64,000 bases of DNA from Chryseobacterium camelliae (GCF_002770595.1 NZ_CP022986.1:3348001-3412000); one strand, 5' to 3'; numbered from the stretch's first letter, positions 1 through 11,030 are shown. The notes: generated from the sequence alone by a model not told the origin. Made by a program: numbers and translations.

Positions 1-20
1 TTTAGCATCCTTAAAATAAA

Positions 21-881
21 ATGCTAAATATGGTTGCTATTGTAGATGGCGGATCTACCAAATGCGATTGGGTGATTCTGGATGATTTCAAAAAAGTGTT
101 TCTGAAAACAGAAACCATTGGCTTCAACCCCAATAATATTGCAGCCGAGCTTATCGTACCGGAGATTGAGAACAATATCAACCTTGTTACCGTACGAAAC
201 TCCATAACCAGGATTTTCTTCTATGGCTCAGGCTGTGGAATAGCCGAAAACTGTTCCATTATAGAACGGGAGCTTGGGAAGTTCTTTACCAAAGCGGAGA
301 TCATGGCCACTGAAGACCTTAAAGCTGCAGCATATGCTGCTTACAACGGAAAGCCTGCCATTGCCTGTATCCTGGGTACCGGATCCAATTCATGTTACTT
401 CGACGGGAAGGATATTAAAGTGAAACTTCCGTCACTGGGATTTCTTATGGGTGATGAGGGCAGCGGAAGCTCAATCGGGAAACAGCTGGTGAGAAGATTT
501 TTCATGCAGAAGCTTCCTCAGGATCTCCATGCTGAATTTGAGGAAACCTACCATCTTACCATAGACGAAGCCCTGAAAAATATGTACCATACCTCCAGGC
601 CTAATGCCTATTTAGCCAATTTCAACAAGTTTGTGGCGGAGCGGAAAGATCACCCGTACTTTCAGAAAATGATTTTTGATGAAATGATGAACTTTTTCGA
701 TTACCAGGTCCTTCCTTACGAAGAGTCAAAATTTGCGGAAATCAATTTCATCGGGTCCATTGCCTATTATTACGAAAATATTTTACGTTCTGCTGCGGCA
801 GAACTTCACCTGAATGTGGGACATGTTGTACAGAAGCCGATTGAGAGCTTAGTCAACTACCATATCAAATATATACTTTAA
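21..881 (+). CDS. BadF/BadG/BcrA/BcrD-type ATPase, probable N-acetylglucosamine kinase
   Basis: An ASKHA-fold kinase of 286 residues, probably phosphorylating an amino sugar such as GlcNAc released during cell-wall recycling. Visible motifs are the N-terminal phosphate-1 loop VDGGSTKCDW (residues 8-17), the GTGSNS loop (119-124) and the GDEGSGSSIG stretch near 142-151, typical of the eukaryotic-NAGK-like BadF family. The family assignment is firm; the sugar substrate is inferred. A second in-frame ATG at 30 gives a product beginning MVAIVDGG and is an equally good start. The malic enzyme gene follows after 16 bp on the same strand, so the two are probably co-transcribed. Confidence 0.85.
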   Translation: MLNMVAIVDGGSTKCDWVILDDFKKVFLKTETIGFNPNNIAAELIVPEIENNINLVTVRNSITRIFFYGSGCGIAENCSIIERELGKFFTKAEIMATEDLKAAAYAAYNGKPAIACILGTGSNSCYFDGKDIKVKLPSLGFLMGDEGSGSSIGKQLVRRFFMQKLPQDLHAEFEETYHLTIDEALKNMYHTSRPNAYLANFNKFVAERKDHPYFQKMIFDEMMNFFDYQVLPYEESKFAEINFIGSIAYYYENILRSAAAELHLNVGHVVQKPIESLVNYHIKYIL

Positions 882-897
882 TCAAATAAAGAATCTT

Positions 898-3195
898 ATG
901 TCAGACAAAACCAACCGCGACGAGAAAAAATTCAGTCAGGCCGCGTTAGATTACCATAAAGCAGAACCCAAAGGAAAAATAGAGGTGATTCCTTCAAAGC
1001 CCCATTCTTCCCAGAGGGACCTGTCATTAGCCTATTCTCCGGGTGTAGCCGTGCCGTGTATGGAAATTCACCACAAGCCTGAAACCGTATATGATTATAC
1101 CGGAAAAGGAAACCTGGTAGCCGTTATTTCCAATGGTACTGCAGTTCTTGGCCTTGGCGATATCGGGGCAGAAGCTTCAAAGCCGGTCATGGAAGGAAAA
1201 GGGCTTTTATTTAAAATTTTTGCTGATATCAATGTCTTCGATATTGAAATCGATGAAAAAGATCCGGATAAGTTTATTGAAATTGTAAAGGGAATTGCGC
1301 CTACCTTCGGGGGAATCAACTTGGAAGATATCAAAGCTCCGGAAGCTTTTTACATCGAGCAGAGGCTTAAAGAAGAGCTGGATATTCCGTTGATGCACGA
1401 TGACCAGCATGGAACCGCCATTATTTCAGCAGCAGCATTGATCAATGCATTGCAGATTGCCAATAAGAATATTGATGAGGTAAAGATGGTGGTAAACGGT
1501 GCGGGAGCGGCTGCAGTTGCGTGTACCAAATTGTATATTGCACTTGGGCTTAAGAAAGAAAATGTGCTGATGTGCGACAGTAAAGGAGTAATCAACCATA
1601 AAAGGGAAAACCTTACCCCTGAAAAGCTGGATTTCGTTGCACAGACCGATATAGAAACATTAGAGGATGCTGTAAAGGGTGCCGATGTTTTCGTAGGATT
1701 ATCCAAAGGGAACGTCATGACGCCGGAAATGCTCATGAGCATGGGTGAGAACCCTATTGTGTTTGCCCTGGCCAATCCGGATCCGGAAATTGCTTATGAT
1801 GTCGCGCTGGAAACCCGTAAGGATGTGATCATGGCTACCGGAAGAAGTGATTTTCCTAACCAGGTGAACAATGTTCTCGGTTTCCCGTATATTTTCCGTG
1901 GAGCCCTTGATGTTCAGGCAAGAGGAATCAACGAAGCCATGAAACTGGCAGCTGTACATGCCATAGCCAACCTGGCAAAAGAGCCGGTGCCTGAAGCGGT
2001 GATTCTTGCTTACAACCTTCAGAATTTACAGTTCGGCAGGGAATATTTCATTCCTAAGCCGTTTGATAACCGGCTTATTACCAAAGTATCCAGTGCTGTA
2101 GCCAAAGCAGCAGTGGAGAGCGGAATTGCCGGGAAGACCATAGAAGATTTCGAAGAATATGAAAACCAGTTGCTCGACCGTATGGGAAGGGATGAAAAAC
2201 TGGTAAGGATGATGCAGAACCGTGCGAAATCCAATCCGAAAAGAATTACTTTGGGAAATGCCGAAGAATATAATGTGCTGAAAGCGGCTCAGATCCTGTA
2301 TGAAGAAGGCATTGCCTATCCCAGCCTTTTAGGAAATAAGAAATACATCAAAGAACAGATGGAGCGTTTCGGGATTGAACTGGATGTCCCGATTATTGAT
2401 CCGAGCGATGACGACCAGAAGGAAAACAGGAAGAAGTACAGGGAGACCCTCTGGAAACTGCGTCAGCGTAAAGGCATGAACGAATACAAAGCCAAAAGGT
2501 TTGTGCGCCAGAGAGACTACTTCGGTCCATTGATGCTGAGGCATGGAGATACGGATGGATTGATCGTAGGATTCTCCAAAAATTATACTTCTGTCCTGCG
2601 TCCTGTCCTGGAGGTTATTGAGAAAGATAAAGGTGTAGATAAAATTGCTGCCATGATGATGATCCTGTCTGAGAAGAAACCTATCTTCTTTGCAGATACC
2701 TCCATTAATGACAATCCTACGGCTGAAGACCTTGTCAATATTGCTAAAATGGCGGAAATTACCGTAAAGACATTTGCTATTGAGCCGAGAATTGCCATGT
2801 TAGGATTTGAAAACTTTGCGGCTATTTCAGAAACTTCTAAAAAGGTAGCTAAAGCCGTAAGCATCCTGCATGAAAAATTCCCTAAAATGATTGTGGACGG
2901 GGAAATCCAGCCGGATTTTGCCATGAATGCAGACCATTTAAGCGATTACCCGTTCTCTAAACTGGGAACAACGCCTGCCAATACATTCATTTTCCCTAAC
3001 CTGGAAAGTGCAAACCTTTCCTATAAAATTATCAGGGGAATGAAAGTGGCACAGGTAATCGGCCCGATCCTGATGGGATTAAAGCAGCCGGTGCACGTCC
3101 TGCAGATGCGTTCCAGTGTAGATGAAATCGTAAATCTGGCTACCGTTGCCGTACTGGACGCCCAGCGCAGGGAAAAGAAAGAGAATGGGAAATAA
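898..3195 (+). CDS. maeB: NADP-dependent malic enzyme with C-terminal phosphotransacetylase-like domain
   Basis: A two-domain protein of 765 residues. Residues about 1-420 are malic enzyme: the catalytic-tyrosine segment YSPGVAVPC (46-54), the lysine region EASKPVMEGKG (92-102) and the dinucleotide-binding stretch VNGAGAAAVA near 200. Residues about 430-760 match the phosphate acetyl/butyryltransferase fold found in the long MaeB class, where it is usually regulatory (acetyl-CoA sensing) rather than catalytic. The enzyme decarboxylates malate to pyruvate with NADPH production in the cytoplasm. Length fits the MaeB family. It follows the sugar kinase closely and ends at a clear terminator. Confidence 0.95.
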   Translation: MSDKTNRDEKKFSQAALDYHKAEPKGKIEVIPSKPHSSQRDLSLAYSPGVAVPCMEIHHKPETVYDYTGKGNLVAVISNGTAVLGLGDIGAEASKPVMEGKGLLFKIFADINVFDIEIDEKDPDKFIEIVKGIAPTFGGINLEDIKAPEAFYIEQRLKEELDIPLMHDDQHGTAIISAAALINALQIANKNIDEVKMVVNGAGAAAVACTKLYIALGLKKENVLMCDSKGVINHKRENLTPEKLDFVAQTDIETLEDAVKGADVFVGLSKGNVMTPEMLMSMGENPIVFALANPDPEIAYDVALETRKDVIMATGRSDFPNQVNNVLGFPYIFRGALDVQARGINEAMKLAAVHAIANLAKEPVPEAVILAYNLQNLQFGREYFIPKPFDNRLITKVSSAVAKAAVESGIAGKTIEDFEEYENQLLDRMGRDEKLVRMMQNRAKSNPKRITLGNAEEYNVLKAAQILYEEGIAYPSLLGNKKYIKEQMERFGIELDVPIIDPSDDDQKENRKKYRETLWKLRQRKGMNEYKAKRFVRQRDYFGPLMLRHGDTDGLIVGFSKNYTSVLRPVLEVIEKDKGVDKIAAMMMILSEKKPIFFADTSINDNPTAEDLVNIAKMAEITVKTFAIEPRIAMLGFENFAAISETSKKVAKAVSILHEKFPKMIVDGEIQPDFAMNADHLSDYPFSKLGTTPANTFIFPNLESANLSYKIIRGMKVAQVIGPILMGLKQPVHVLQMRSSVDEIVNLATVAVLDAQRREKKENGK

Positions 3196-3224
3196 CCGAT
3201 TCTGATTATTTTATAAATACACAC

Positions 3225-3250
3225 AAAACTCCAATTTTTTGGAGTTTTTT
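3225..3250 (+). terminator. Rho-independent terminator after maeB
   Basis: Ten-base arms AAAACTCCAA and TTGGAGTTTT with a four-T loop, followed by a T run continuing to about 3257. It sits 29 bp after the maeB stop. Confidence 0.85.
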
Positions 3251-3335
3251 CTTTTTTACAGATGAATTTTTAGAGAGATTAAGCCATATGATTTCATTCG
3301 TTTGTGAAATGAAAATTTAAATTAGTTTAAATTAC

Positions 3336-3343
3336 TATATTTG
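3336..3343 (+). promoter_or_regulatory. -7 box of the ruvA-sprA promoter
   Basis: TATATTTG matches the Bacteroidota -7 consensus TAnnTTTG, 19 bp before the ruvA start codon. No good TTTG box stands 19-21 bp upstream, so the -33 element is weak. Confidence 0.55.
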
Positions 3344-3362
3344 GGAGTTTTAAAAATTAATA

Positions 3363-3947
3363 ATGATATTTTCTTTACAAGGCGTAGTTCAGGAACTTAC
3401 GCCAACCTACGCCGTCATCAATGTGCAGGGAGTCGGCTATTATATCGGCATCAGCCTGATGACTTCACAGACTCTGACGCTTCGTCAGGAAGCTTTTCTA
3501 TATACCCAGCAGATCATCCGGGAAGATGCGCACCTGCTTTTCGGTTTTAACACCCGTTCAGAAAAAGAGATGTTCAATCTGTTAATAAGCGTTAACGGAG
3601 TAGGGGCGGTCTCTGCTCTTATTTTATTGTCTACGCTCAGCCTGGAAGAAATTGCTTCGGCCATTCTTTCCTCCAACAGTGCACTGATCCAGAAAGCAAA
3701 GGGCATCGGGGCTAAAACTGCCGAGAGGATCATCGTGGATTTAAAGGATAAAGTCCAAAAATTCAGCAATCCCGAGGAAAATATTTCTACCCTCGCAAAT
3801 AATAAAGTGAAGGAAGAATCGTTATCTGCATTAGAAGTTTTGGGAATCCCGAAACGGATGAGCGAGAAAATTGCAGACCGTATTATCAAACAAAATCCAG
3901 ATGTTTCCGTAGAAGAACTGGTAAAACAAATTTTAAAAAATATTTAA
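3363..3947 (+). CDS. ruvA: Holliday junction branch migration protein RuvA
   Basis: 194 residues, the usual RuvA length. The N-terminal OB-fold domain starts MIFSLQGVVQEL. It is followed by two helix-hairpin-helix segments (NGVGAVSALILLS and KGIGAKTAERIIVDLKDKV) and the C-terminal RuvB-contacting domain (ALEVLGIPKRMSEKI). RuvA tetramers bind the four-way junction and load the RuvB motor during recombinational repair. The A-rich leader before the ATG is normal here. sprA begins only a few bases after the stop, an arrangement that implies co-transcription. Confidence 0.97.
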   Translation: MIFSLQGVVQELTPTYAVINVQGVGYYIGISLMTSQTLTLRQEAFLYTQQIIREDAHLLFGFNTRSEKEMFNLLISVNGVGAVSALILLSTLSLEEIASAILSSNSALIQKAKGIGAKTAERIIVDLKDKVQKFSNPEENISTLANNKVKEESLSALEVLGIPKRMSEKIADRIIKQNPDVSVEELVKQILKNI

Positions 3948-3953
3948 CACTTG

Positions 3954-6900
3954 GTGGCAAAGAATAAGTATCTTAAAATATTCCTGTTCCTGTCTTTTTT
4001 ATGTATTTCCATAGGTGCCTCTGCACAGCAGGTACGGGATACGGCAATCATTAAAAAAGATTATCAGCTGGCAGATCCAACCCAGTACGAGGCGTACTAT
4101 GATATAAAGACCGGGATGTACTATGTCTATCCCAAGGTAGGCAACACCTTCACAGGGCCTCCTGTAGCCATGTCTCCGGAAGATTATAAACTCTTTATGC
4201 TGGCTAACCAGTCCAGGGCTTATTACAAAGAAAAATCAGACCGGTACAGCCTGATGTTCAGGAAAGACAAGGCAGCTGCTGCAAGAAAAGGGCTTATTCC
4301 TTCATTAACCATCAACAACCGGCTTTTTGAAACCATTTTCGGAAGCAATAAAATTGAAATCATTCCTTCGGGATATGCATCTTTCGACTTTGCCGGATTA
4401 TACCAGAAAATTGACAACCCGCTGATCCTGCCTCAGAACAGGACCAGCTTTACTTTTGATATTGATCAGAGGATCCAGCTTGGATTGTTGGGAAAAGTAG
4501 GTGAAAACCTTCAGCTCAAAGCCAATTATGATACTCAGAGCGGATTTGCCTTTGAAAACAGGATGAATCTTGTCTGGCAGTCCAAAGGAAGCTGGAAAGA
4601 CCTTCAGTCCAAAGGTCTGGACGATGTTAATAAACCCAGTGCGGGAGGAGAAGATAAAATTATCAAAAGAGTTGAGTTCGGTAATGTAAATATGCCGCTT
4701 TCAACCAGTCTGATCCGGGGATCGCAGTCCTTGTTCGGGGTGAAAACCGAATTTCAGCTCGGGAAAACCTACGGAACCGTAGTGCTTTCTCAGCAGCAGG
4801 GTGAAGCGAGGAATATCGTCGTACAGGGTGGTGGCGTTATGAATACATTCAAATTGAATGCCATAGATTATGAAGATAACCAGCACTACTTTTTAGGTCA
4901 CTATTTCGTTAACGGCTATGACAATGCTTTGCTGAATTATCCTCAGATCAATTCCAAAATTAATATTACCCGTCTGGAAGTATGGGTGCTGGATCAGGGG
5001 AACAGTAACCTGGCTTATCAGAAAAGTATTGTCGGGATCAGGGATTTGGGTGAAGGTGCTTCCGGATTACCGGATAACAGCCAGAACGGATTGTACCAGT
5101 CAGTGTCCACAACTATGGGAACAAGGGATGCCGGAACGAACTACGGTGATATTCTGCAGGGACAGACCTTCCCGGGCTCTACCGAAACGTATCAGAACGG
5201 CGAACAGTTCATTTTCAATAAAAAAGCTAGACGTCTTAATACCAATGAATATATCCTTCAGCCACAGTTAGGGTATATTTCCCTGAACCAGAGGCTGAAT
5301 GACGGGCAGCTCCTTGCCGTCTCGTATTCTTATACCGTCAACGGATCCAATCAGGTGTATAAAGTAGGGGAGTTCTCAGAAGAGAGCCAGGTACTGGTAA
5401 CCAAAGTGCTGAGGTCCAACAGCAGCGTGAAAACCACATCGCCGATGTGGGACCTGATGATGAAGAATATCTATTCCCTGGATGCAAGCCAGGTAAATCC
5501 GGACGGATTCATCCTGAACGTATTGTACAGGGATGCGCAGACCGGAGGTAAAGTCAATTACCTTCCGAATACTTCCGTTCAGGATACCAACCTCCTGAAA
5601 TTGCTTAACTGGGACCGCCTGAACCTTAACGGTGACTTGCAGACCAACGGAGGAAAAACAGGAGACGGGATTTTCGATTTTGTCAACGGAATTACCATCA
5701 GGCCGGAAACCGGTAAGCTGATCTTTACAAAAGTACAGCCGTTCGGTAGCTATATGGCGCAGGTACTGGGAAGCAACAATCCGCAGTATGTTTACTCCGA
5801 TCTTTATACCCAGCAGAAACAGCAGGCTATTTCAAGCAATCTGTCCCAGCGGTATACCCTTGAAGGCCGGTACAAAGGAACGCAAGGGCAGGGGATTTCC
5901 TTAGGCGCAGTGAATGTTCCTCAGGGATCCGTAAAAGTGAGCGCCAATGGGGTGCAGCTGACCGAAGGAGTAGATTATACGGTCGATTATATGCTGGGAA
6001 CCGTGACCATTATCAACGAACAGGTAAAACAGTCCGGACAGGCAATCAATATTTCATTGGAGAACCAACTGACCTTCAACACCCAGCGGAAAAGATTTTT
6101 GGGAGTTAACCTCGAAAGAAGGTTCAGTGAAAACTTTATCCTGGGAGGAACCGTAGTCAATTATTCCGAATCTCCGCTGACCCAGAAAGTCAACTACGGA
6201 CAGGAAGCCGTAAATAATACCATGGCGGGCATCAATCTGATGTATAACAATCAGCTACCATTCCTGACGAGGCTTACCGATAAATTACCATTGGTAAAAA
6301 CCGAAGCGCCATCCAACCTGAACTTTAAGATGGAAGCAGCCTATTTGCTTCCGGGAATCAATAAGGGAACCAATGACCAGTCGTATATTGACGACTTTGA
6401 GCAGACAACCTCCAAGATCTCCCTAAAGGAACCAACTGCCTGGAGCCTGGCTTCAAAACCGGAAAAAAACCAGTCGGATCCTTTATTCCAGGGAGCAGGA
6501 GCAGGGAACAGCCTTACGAATGGTTTCGGAAGAGGATTGCTATCCTGGTATAATATTGACCCAAGGTTCTGGGGGGTAGGCGGAAGGGCTCCGGCCGGTA
6601 TTACACCGCAGTCGGTTTCCAACCATGCTTCCAGAAGGGTGCAGTTCTCTGAGATTTACAACAACAGGGATTTTGTGGCCGGTGAGCAGACCTTTACTAA
6701 TACTTTTGATATTTCTTACTATCCTCAGGAAAGAGGTCCTTATAACGTCAATCCGAACACAGAAACCACCCAGCAGCGTTGGGCAGGGATCATGAGGCCG
6801 ATCAGCGTATCCAACTTTGTAAACTCCAATATCGAATATGTGGAATTCTGGATGATGGATCCTTATGCGGATGGAAATACCCTGGGAGCAGCGCCAAAAC

Positions 6901-9900
6901 TTTTACTGCAGTTAGGAAACGTATCGGAAGATATCCTCAAAGATGGTTATATGCAGTACGAAAACGGATTGCCGACGCCATCAGTTCCGTCTACCACAAC
7001 CAATTCCAATTTAGGGGTGCAGCCGAAACAGCCTCCGATTCTTTATGCATTCTCAAGTGAAGGTGCGGACAGGACTGCGCAGGATGCAGGATATGATGGT
7101 CTGACGTCTGATCAGGAAGCGGCTAAATTCGGGAATACCTTCATCAATCCGGTAACCAATGTTTCCGACCCTGCTGTGGATGATTTCGTATTTTATTTAT
7201 CGGAAAAATTTACCGGTGGACAGGCTTCATCCCTCGTACAGAGGTACAAATATTTCAGGGGTCCTGAAGGCAACTCGCAGAGCAACTCCCTGGAGGTGTC
7301 TACGCAGACTCCGGATGCAGAAGATATCAACAAGGATTATAACCTTGACCAGACAGAAGATTATAATGAATATGTAGTCAACCTTGACCAGGCAAGCCTT
7401 GGCTTGGGAACGAACAACAATATCGTAGATGTAAAAACTGTTCAGGCTCAGTTCCAGAACGGGCAGACTTCACAGGTGAAATGGTACCTGTTCAGGATTC
7501 CGGTCTCTAATATTAATATGGCGGGATCAGGCGGTAATCATGATATTTCAATCCTGAACAATGTACGTTTTGCAAGATTGATGCTGAAAGGTTTTGACCA
7601 GACCTCTACGTTAAGGTTTGCCACCATGGATCTGGTCCGTTCAGACTGGAGAAGGTATCCTAAGAATATTGCCGTTTCCGGAACTGATCCTGCAACCAAT
7701 GAAGGAACAGCTAATGTCACTGATCCGGGTAACTTTGAAATCGGAAGTGTAAATATTGAAGAGAATGCCCTGAACCAGCCACCGTATGTATTGCCTCCGG
7801 GAATAGACAGGCAGGTTTTAAGCGGAAATGCCGGAGCGCAGAGGCAGAATGAAGCTTCCTTGTATCTTAAATCACGTGCCCTTCCGGCAGGAGAAGCGAG
7901 AGGGGTATTTAAGAATACGACTCTGGACATGAGAAGGTATAAGAAGCTGAAATTATTTGTCCATGCGGAAGATATAGATAACCAGGTAACCGGTATGGAT
8001 CAGCGGACTAAATTCTTTATCCGTTTTGGTAGTGATGCTACAGATAATTATTATGAATACGAAGCATCCCTTCAGATCACTCCTAAAACCGCTACAACAC
8101 CAATGGAAATCTGGCCGATGGATAACGAAGTGGATTTAGACATCCAGGATTTCGTGGATGCCAAAATTAGGAGAGACAAGAGCTTCCCTACAGGAATCGT
8201 AGCCAGACGTGCAGACCCTGTATTTGGTGGTGGTGTCAACTTTAAGAAGATTTATATCAAAGGTCGACCGAGTCTGGGTAATGTTACCACTATTATGATC
8301 GGTATCAGGCATGAACCCACTAGAGTTTCCGGCTCACCTATCAACAGAATCCTGTGGGTCAATGAAATCCGCCTTTCTGAAATTGAAAATGATGGTGGAT
8401 ATGCCGGAAATGCCAGCCTAAACTTCAACCTGGGAGATTTTGCCGTCGTGAATACCAGTGCTTCCTATACTTCTGTAGGTTTCGGGAACATTGATTCCAA
8501 GCCGGCGGAAAGAAACCAGTCTACGCAATCGGCATTCAGCATCAATACCGCGGTGAATGTAGACAAGCTCCTTCCGGAAAAGACAGGGGTGAAAATCCCT
8601 CTGAACTATTCCTATTCGCAAACCATTGAAGATCCGAAGTACAACCCTCTGGATACCGATGTGGAATTCAGCAAAGCCGCCAATAAGGAGCAACTGAAAA
8701 AGGTAGCGAGAACCTATACCCAGCAAAGAAGTATCGGGGTAGTCAATATGCGGAAAGAAAGAGTGAACCAGCAAAGCAAACCGAAATTCTATGATATAGA
8801 AAACGTCTCGGTAACGGCCGTCTACAATGATGATTTCTACCGGGATATTTATACCAAGAGAAATTACAGGCAGTACCTGAGAGGATATGTTGATTACAAC
8901 TATACATTTAAGCCTTGGGTGATAAAGCCGTTCAATAAAATGATCAGTGATACGGCCAAGTCAACCAAATACCTGAGATGGGTCAAAGAATTCAATTTCA
9001 ATCCGGTTCCGACCAGGCTGTCCTTCCGTACAGAGATCGACAGGAACTACAATGAACTTGAGTTCAGGAATATTGATGCCATCCTCAACGGGAATTACGC
9101 TGATGAATTTGCAGCCATCAAAAACAGGAACTTCTATTTTGGCTGGCAGTACGGTCTAGGATTTAATTTCACGAAATCTTTAAAGCTTGAAATTAATTCT
9201 GCCATGAGAACCCTGAATGATAACATGGATGTGAATATGATGGATAATACCTCGATATTCGGAAATGTTTTCAGGGCAGGTAGGCCGGTATTGTACAACC
9301 ACAGGGTACAGCTGAATTACAAGCTGCCGTTCCAGTACTTCCCTTTCCTGGATTTCATCGATGCAGAACTGGGGTACGGATTTACCTACAACTGGAATGC
9401 GAGAAGTACCGTAATGACATCATTTGTCAACCCGGATAGTGGAAGGCCTGAAAGCTTAGGATCGATAGGGCAGAATACCAATGTTATCCAGGCTACTGCT
9501 ACAGCAGACTTTAACAGGTTCTTCGGGCAGTTCAAATATTTCAAGAATATTTCGACAAAGCTTCAGAAAAGAAGACAGGAAATCGATTCCCTGAATAATG
9601 CCTATACCCAGCAATGGGAAAAGAAGAAGTTCAGCTTTAAAAGATATAAGTTCAAAAACAGGCTGACTCCTTTCCAGAGTGCCGCTTATCTGCTGACCTC
9701 ATTCAGGCAGTTGGACATTAACTATTCTGAGAACAACGGAACCGTACTTCCCGGAATATTGTCTGCACCGAACTGGTACGGTTACGGGCAGACATTAGGT
9801 GGACCTACCGTAGGCTTCCTTTTAGGGTCACAGGCTGATGTAAGGCGCATCGTGATGGAAAATGGATGGGTTAGCAATTCCCCGTATATGACAGACCCGT

Positions 9901-11030
9901 ATGTGCGGATGTCTACACGGGAGCTGAGGGCTAATCTTCAGGTAGTGCCGATCAGCGATTTCAGGATAGACCTGAACGGGATCCACACGTATAACCGCAA
10001 TTTCTCCCATACGGGCTTCAATTATGTCGATGCATCAGGCTTTGCCAATCCTGACTATACTTTTGCCAATGACCTGGTAACGTATTCCAATTCGGTCATC
10101 CTGTTGAAAACTTCATTTACAGATGGCCAGGCGGTGTACCAGTCGATCAGGCAGAATGCGAAGATTATCTCCCAGCAGTTGGGCGGTGCGCTCGGTGCCG
10201 ATGGATTTACCCAGGGACACAGTATTGCCAATGCATATGTTCTGATTCCAGCCTTCCGTTCTGCAGTTGAAGGAAGTGCTCCGAAGCAGATCGGTGATGC
10301 TAAAAAAGCAGGATTGCCGCTGCCGAACTGGAAGATTACCTATTCAGGTCTGAGGAACATCCCGATCATCAATGGGCAATTCTCGAAATTCGACCTGTTG
10401 CACGGATACACGGCTACCTATACAGCGGGCGGTGTACAATCAAGCATTGATTACTTCAACAGCCTGAGCAAGCCTTTGGAAGACCGACTTGATGTCAACG
10501 GGGATTATATCAATCCATTCACTTTTGCGCAGGTGGGTTATGTGGAAAACTTCTCTCCGTTGATTGGTGTAGATGTAACCATGAGAAACAATATGCAGTT
10601 CGGATTACAGTACAACAGGATGAGGACTTTGCTCCTCGGATTGGTGAACCATACCTTAACCGAAGATGCCAACTCGGAATATGTTGTCCGGGTAGGATAT
10701 ATCATCCGTAATTTCACATTGGGAATGACCAACGTCCGGGGACGAGGGAAAGCCAAAGGTGCCGACCTTAACATCAGAGGGGATTTCTCACTGAGAGACA
10801 GCCGGACCAGCATCACCAACATCCTTCTTGATGACTCTCAGATCACCGGAGGACAAAGGCTGCTGAACATTAAGCTGTCCGCAGACTATAATGTTTCCCA
10901 AAACCTTAATTTAAGGGTATTCTACGAACAGATGACCTCAAGATACAAGATCTCAACAGCATTCCCATTGTCTACGATCAGAGCCGGACTATCCGCGACG
11001 TTCACTTTTGGGGATTCGGGAGGATTCTAA
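3954..11030 (+). CDS. sprA: Type IX secretion outer-membrane translocon SprA (Sov)
   Basis: A giant protein of about 2358 residues, the expected size for SprA, the very large single-chain beta barrel that forms the conduit of the type IX secretion system in the outer membrane. The N-terminus (KNKYLKIFLFLSFLC..GASAQQ) is a signal peptide. The body is Asn/Gln/Tyr-rich barrel sequence ending in a gliding-motility-protein-type C-terminus (SATFTFGDSGGF). The start is GTG at 3954; a TTG immediately before it (3951) is the alternative, and there is no nearby ATG. It lies directly behind ruvA and ends at a strong terminator. Other T9SS genes in the window are elsewhere. Confidence 0.96.
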   Translation: MAKNKYLKIFLFLSFLCISIGASAQQVRDTAIIKKDYQLADPTQYEAYYDIKTGMYYVYPKVGNTFTGPPVAMSPEDYKLFMLANQSRAYYKEKSDRYSLMFRKDKAAAARKGLIPSLTINNRLFETIFGSNKIEIIPSGYASFDFAGLYQKIDNPLILPQNRTSFTFDIDQRIQLGLLGKVGENLQLKANYDTQSGFAFENRMNLVWQSKGSWKDLQSKGLDDVNKPSAGGEDKIIKRVEFGNVNMPLSTSLIRGSQSLFGVKTEFQLGKTYGTVVLSQQQGEARNIVVQGGGVMNTFKLNAIDYEDNQHYFLGHYFVNGYDNALLNYPQINSKINITRLEVWVLDQGNSNLAYQKSIVGIRDLGEGASGLPDNSQNGLYQSVSTTMGTRDAGTNYGDILQGQTFPGSTETYQNGEQFIFNKKARRLNTNEYILQPQLGYISLNQRLNDGQLLAVSYSYTVNGSNQVYKVGEFSEESQVLVTKVLRSNSSVKTTSPMWDLMMKNIYSLDASQVNPDGFILNVLYRDAQTGGKVNYLPNTSVQDTNLLKLLNWDRLNLNGDLQTNGGKTGDGIFDFVNGITIRPETGKLIFTKVQPFGSYMAQVLGSNNPQYVYSDLYTQQKQQAISSNLSQRYTLEGRYKGTQGQGISLGAVNVPQGSVKVSANGVQLTEGVDYTVDYMLGTVTIINEQVKQSGQAINISLENQLTFNTQRKRFLGVNLERRFSENFILGGTVVNYSESPLTQKVNYGQEAVNNTMAGINLMYNNQLPFLTRLTDKLPLVKTEAPSNLNFKMEAAYLLPGINKGTNDQSYIDDFEQTTSKISLKEPTAWSLASKPEKNQSDPLFQGAGAGNSLTNGFGRGLLSWYNIDPRFWGVGGRAPAGITPQSVSNHASRRVQFSEIYNNRDFVAGEQTFTNTFDISYYPQERGPYNVNPNTETTQQRWAGIMRPISVSNFVNSNIEYVEFWMMDPYADGNTLGAAPKLLLQLGNVSEDILKDGYMQYENGLPTPSVPSTTTNSNLGVQPKQPPILYAFSSEGADRTAQDAGYDGLTSDQEAAKFGNTFINPVTNVSDPAVDDFVFYLSEKFTGGQASSLVQRYKYFRGPEGNSQSNSLEVSTQTPDAEDINKDYNLDQTEDYNEYVVNLDQASLGLGTNNNIVDVKTVQAQFQNGQTSQVKWYLFRIPVSNINMAGSGGNHDISILNNVRFARLMLKGFDQTSTLRFATMDLVRSDWRRYPKNIAVSGTDPATNEGTANVTDPGNFEIGSVNIEENALNQPPYVLPPGIDRQVLSGNAGAQRQNEASLYLKSRALPAGEARGVFKNTTLDMRRYKKLKLFVHAEDIDNQVTGMDQRTKFFIRFGSDATDNYYEYEASLQITPKTATTPMEIWPMDNEVDLDIQDFVDAKIRRDKSFPTGIVARRADPVFGGGVNFKKIYIKGRPSLGNVTTIMIGIRHEPTRVSGSPINRILWVNEIRLSEIENDGGYAGNASLNFNLGDFAVVNTSASYTSVGFGNIDSKPAERNQSTQSAFSINTAVNVDKLLPEKTGVKIPLNYSYSQTIEDPKYNPLDTDVEFSKAANKEQLKKVARTYTQQRSIGVVNMRKERVNQQSKPKFYDIENVSVTAVYNDDFYRDIYTKRNYRQYLRGYVDYNYTFKPWVIKPFNKMISDTAKSTKYLRWVKEFNFNPVPTRLSFRTEIDRNYNELEFRNIDAILNGNYADEFAAIKNRNFYFGWQYGLGFNFTKSLKLEINSAMRTLNDNMDVNMMDNTSIFGNVFRAGRPVLYNHRVQLNYKLPFQYFPFLDFIDAELGYGFTYNWNARSTVMTSFVNPDSGRPESLGSIGQNTNVIQATATADFNRFFGQFKYFKNISTKLQKRRQEIDSLNNAYTQQWEKKKFSFKRYKFKNRLTPFQSAAYLLTSFRQLDINYSENNGTVLPGILSAPNWYGYGQTLGGPTVGFLLGSQADVRRIVMENGWVSNSPYMTDPYVRMSTRELRANLQVVPISDFRIDLNGIHTYNRNFSHTGFNYVDASGFANPDYTFANDLVTYSNSVILLKTSFTDGQAVYQSIRQNAKIISQQLGGALGADGFTQGHSIANAYVLIPAFRSAVEGSAPKQIGDAKKAGLPLPNWKITYSGLRNIPIINGQFSKFDLLHGYTATYTAGGVQSSIDYFNSLSKPLEDRLDVNGDYINPFTFAQVGYVENFSPLIGVDVTMRNNMQFGLQYNRMRTLLLGLVNHTLTEDANSEYVVRVGYIIRNFTLGMTNVRGRGKAKGADLNIRGDFSLRDSRTSITNILLDDSQITGGQRLLNIKLSADYNVSQNLNLRVFYEQMTSRYKISTAFPLSTIRAGLSATFTFGDSGGF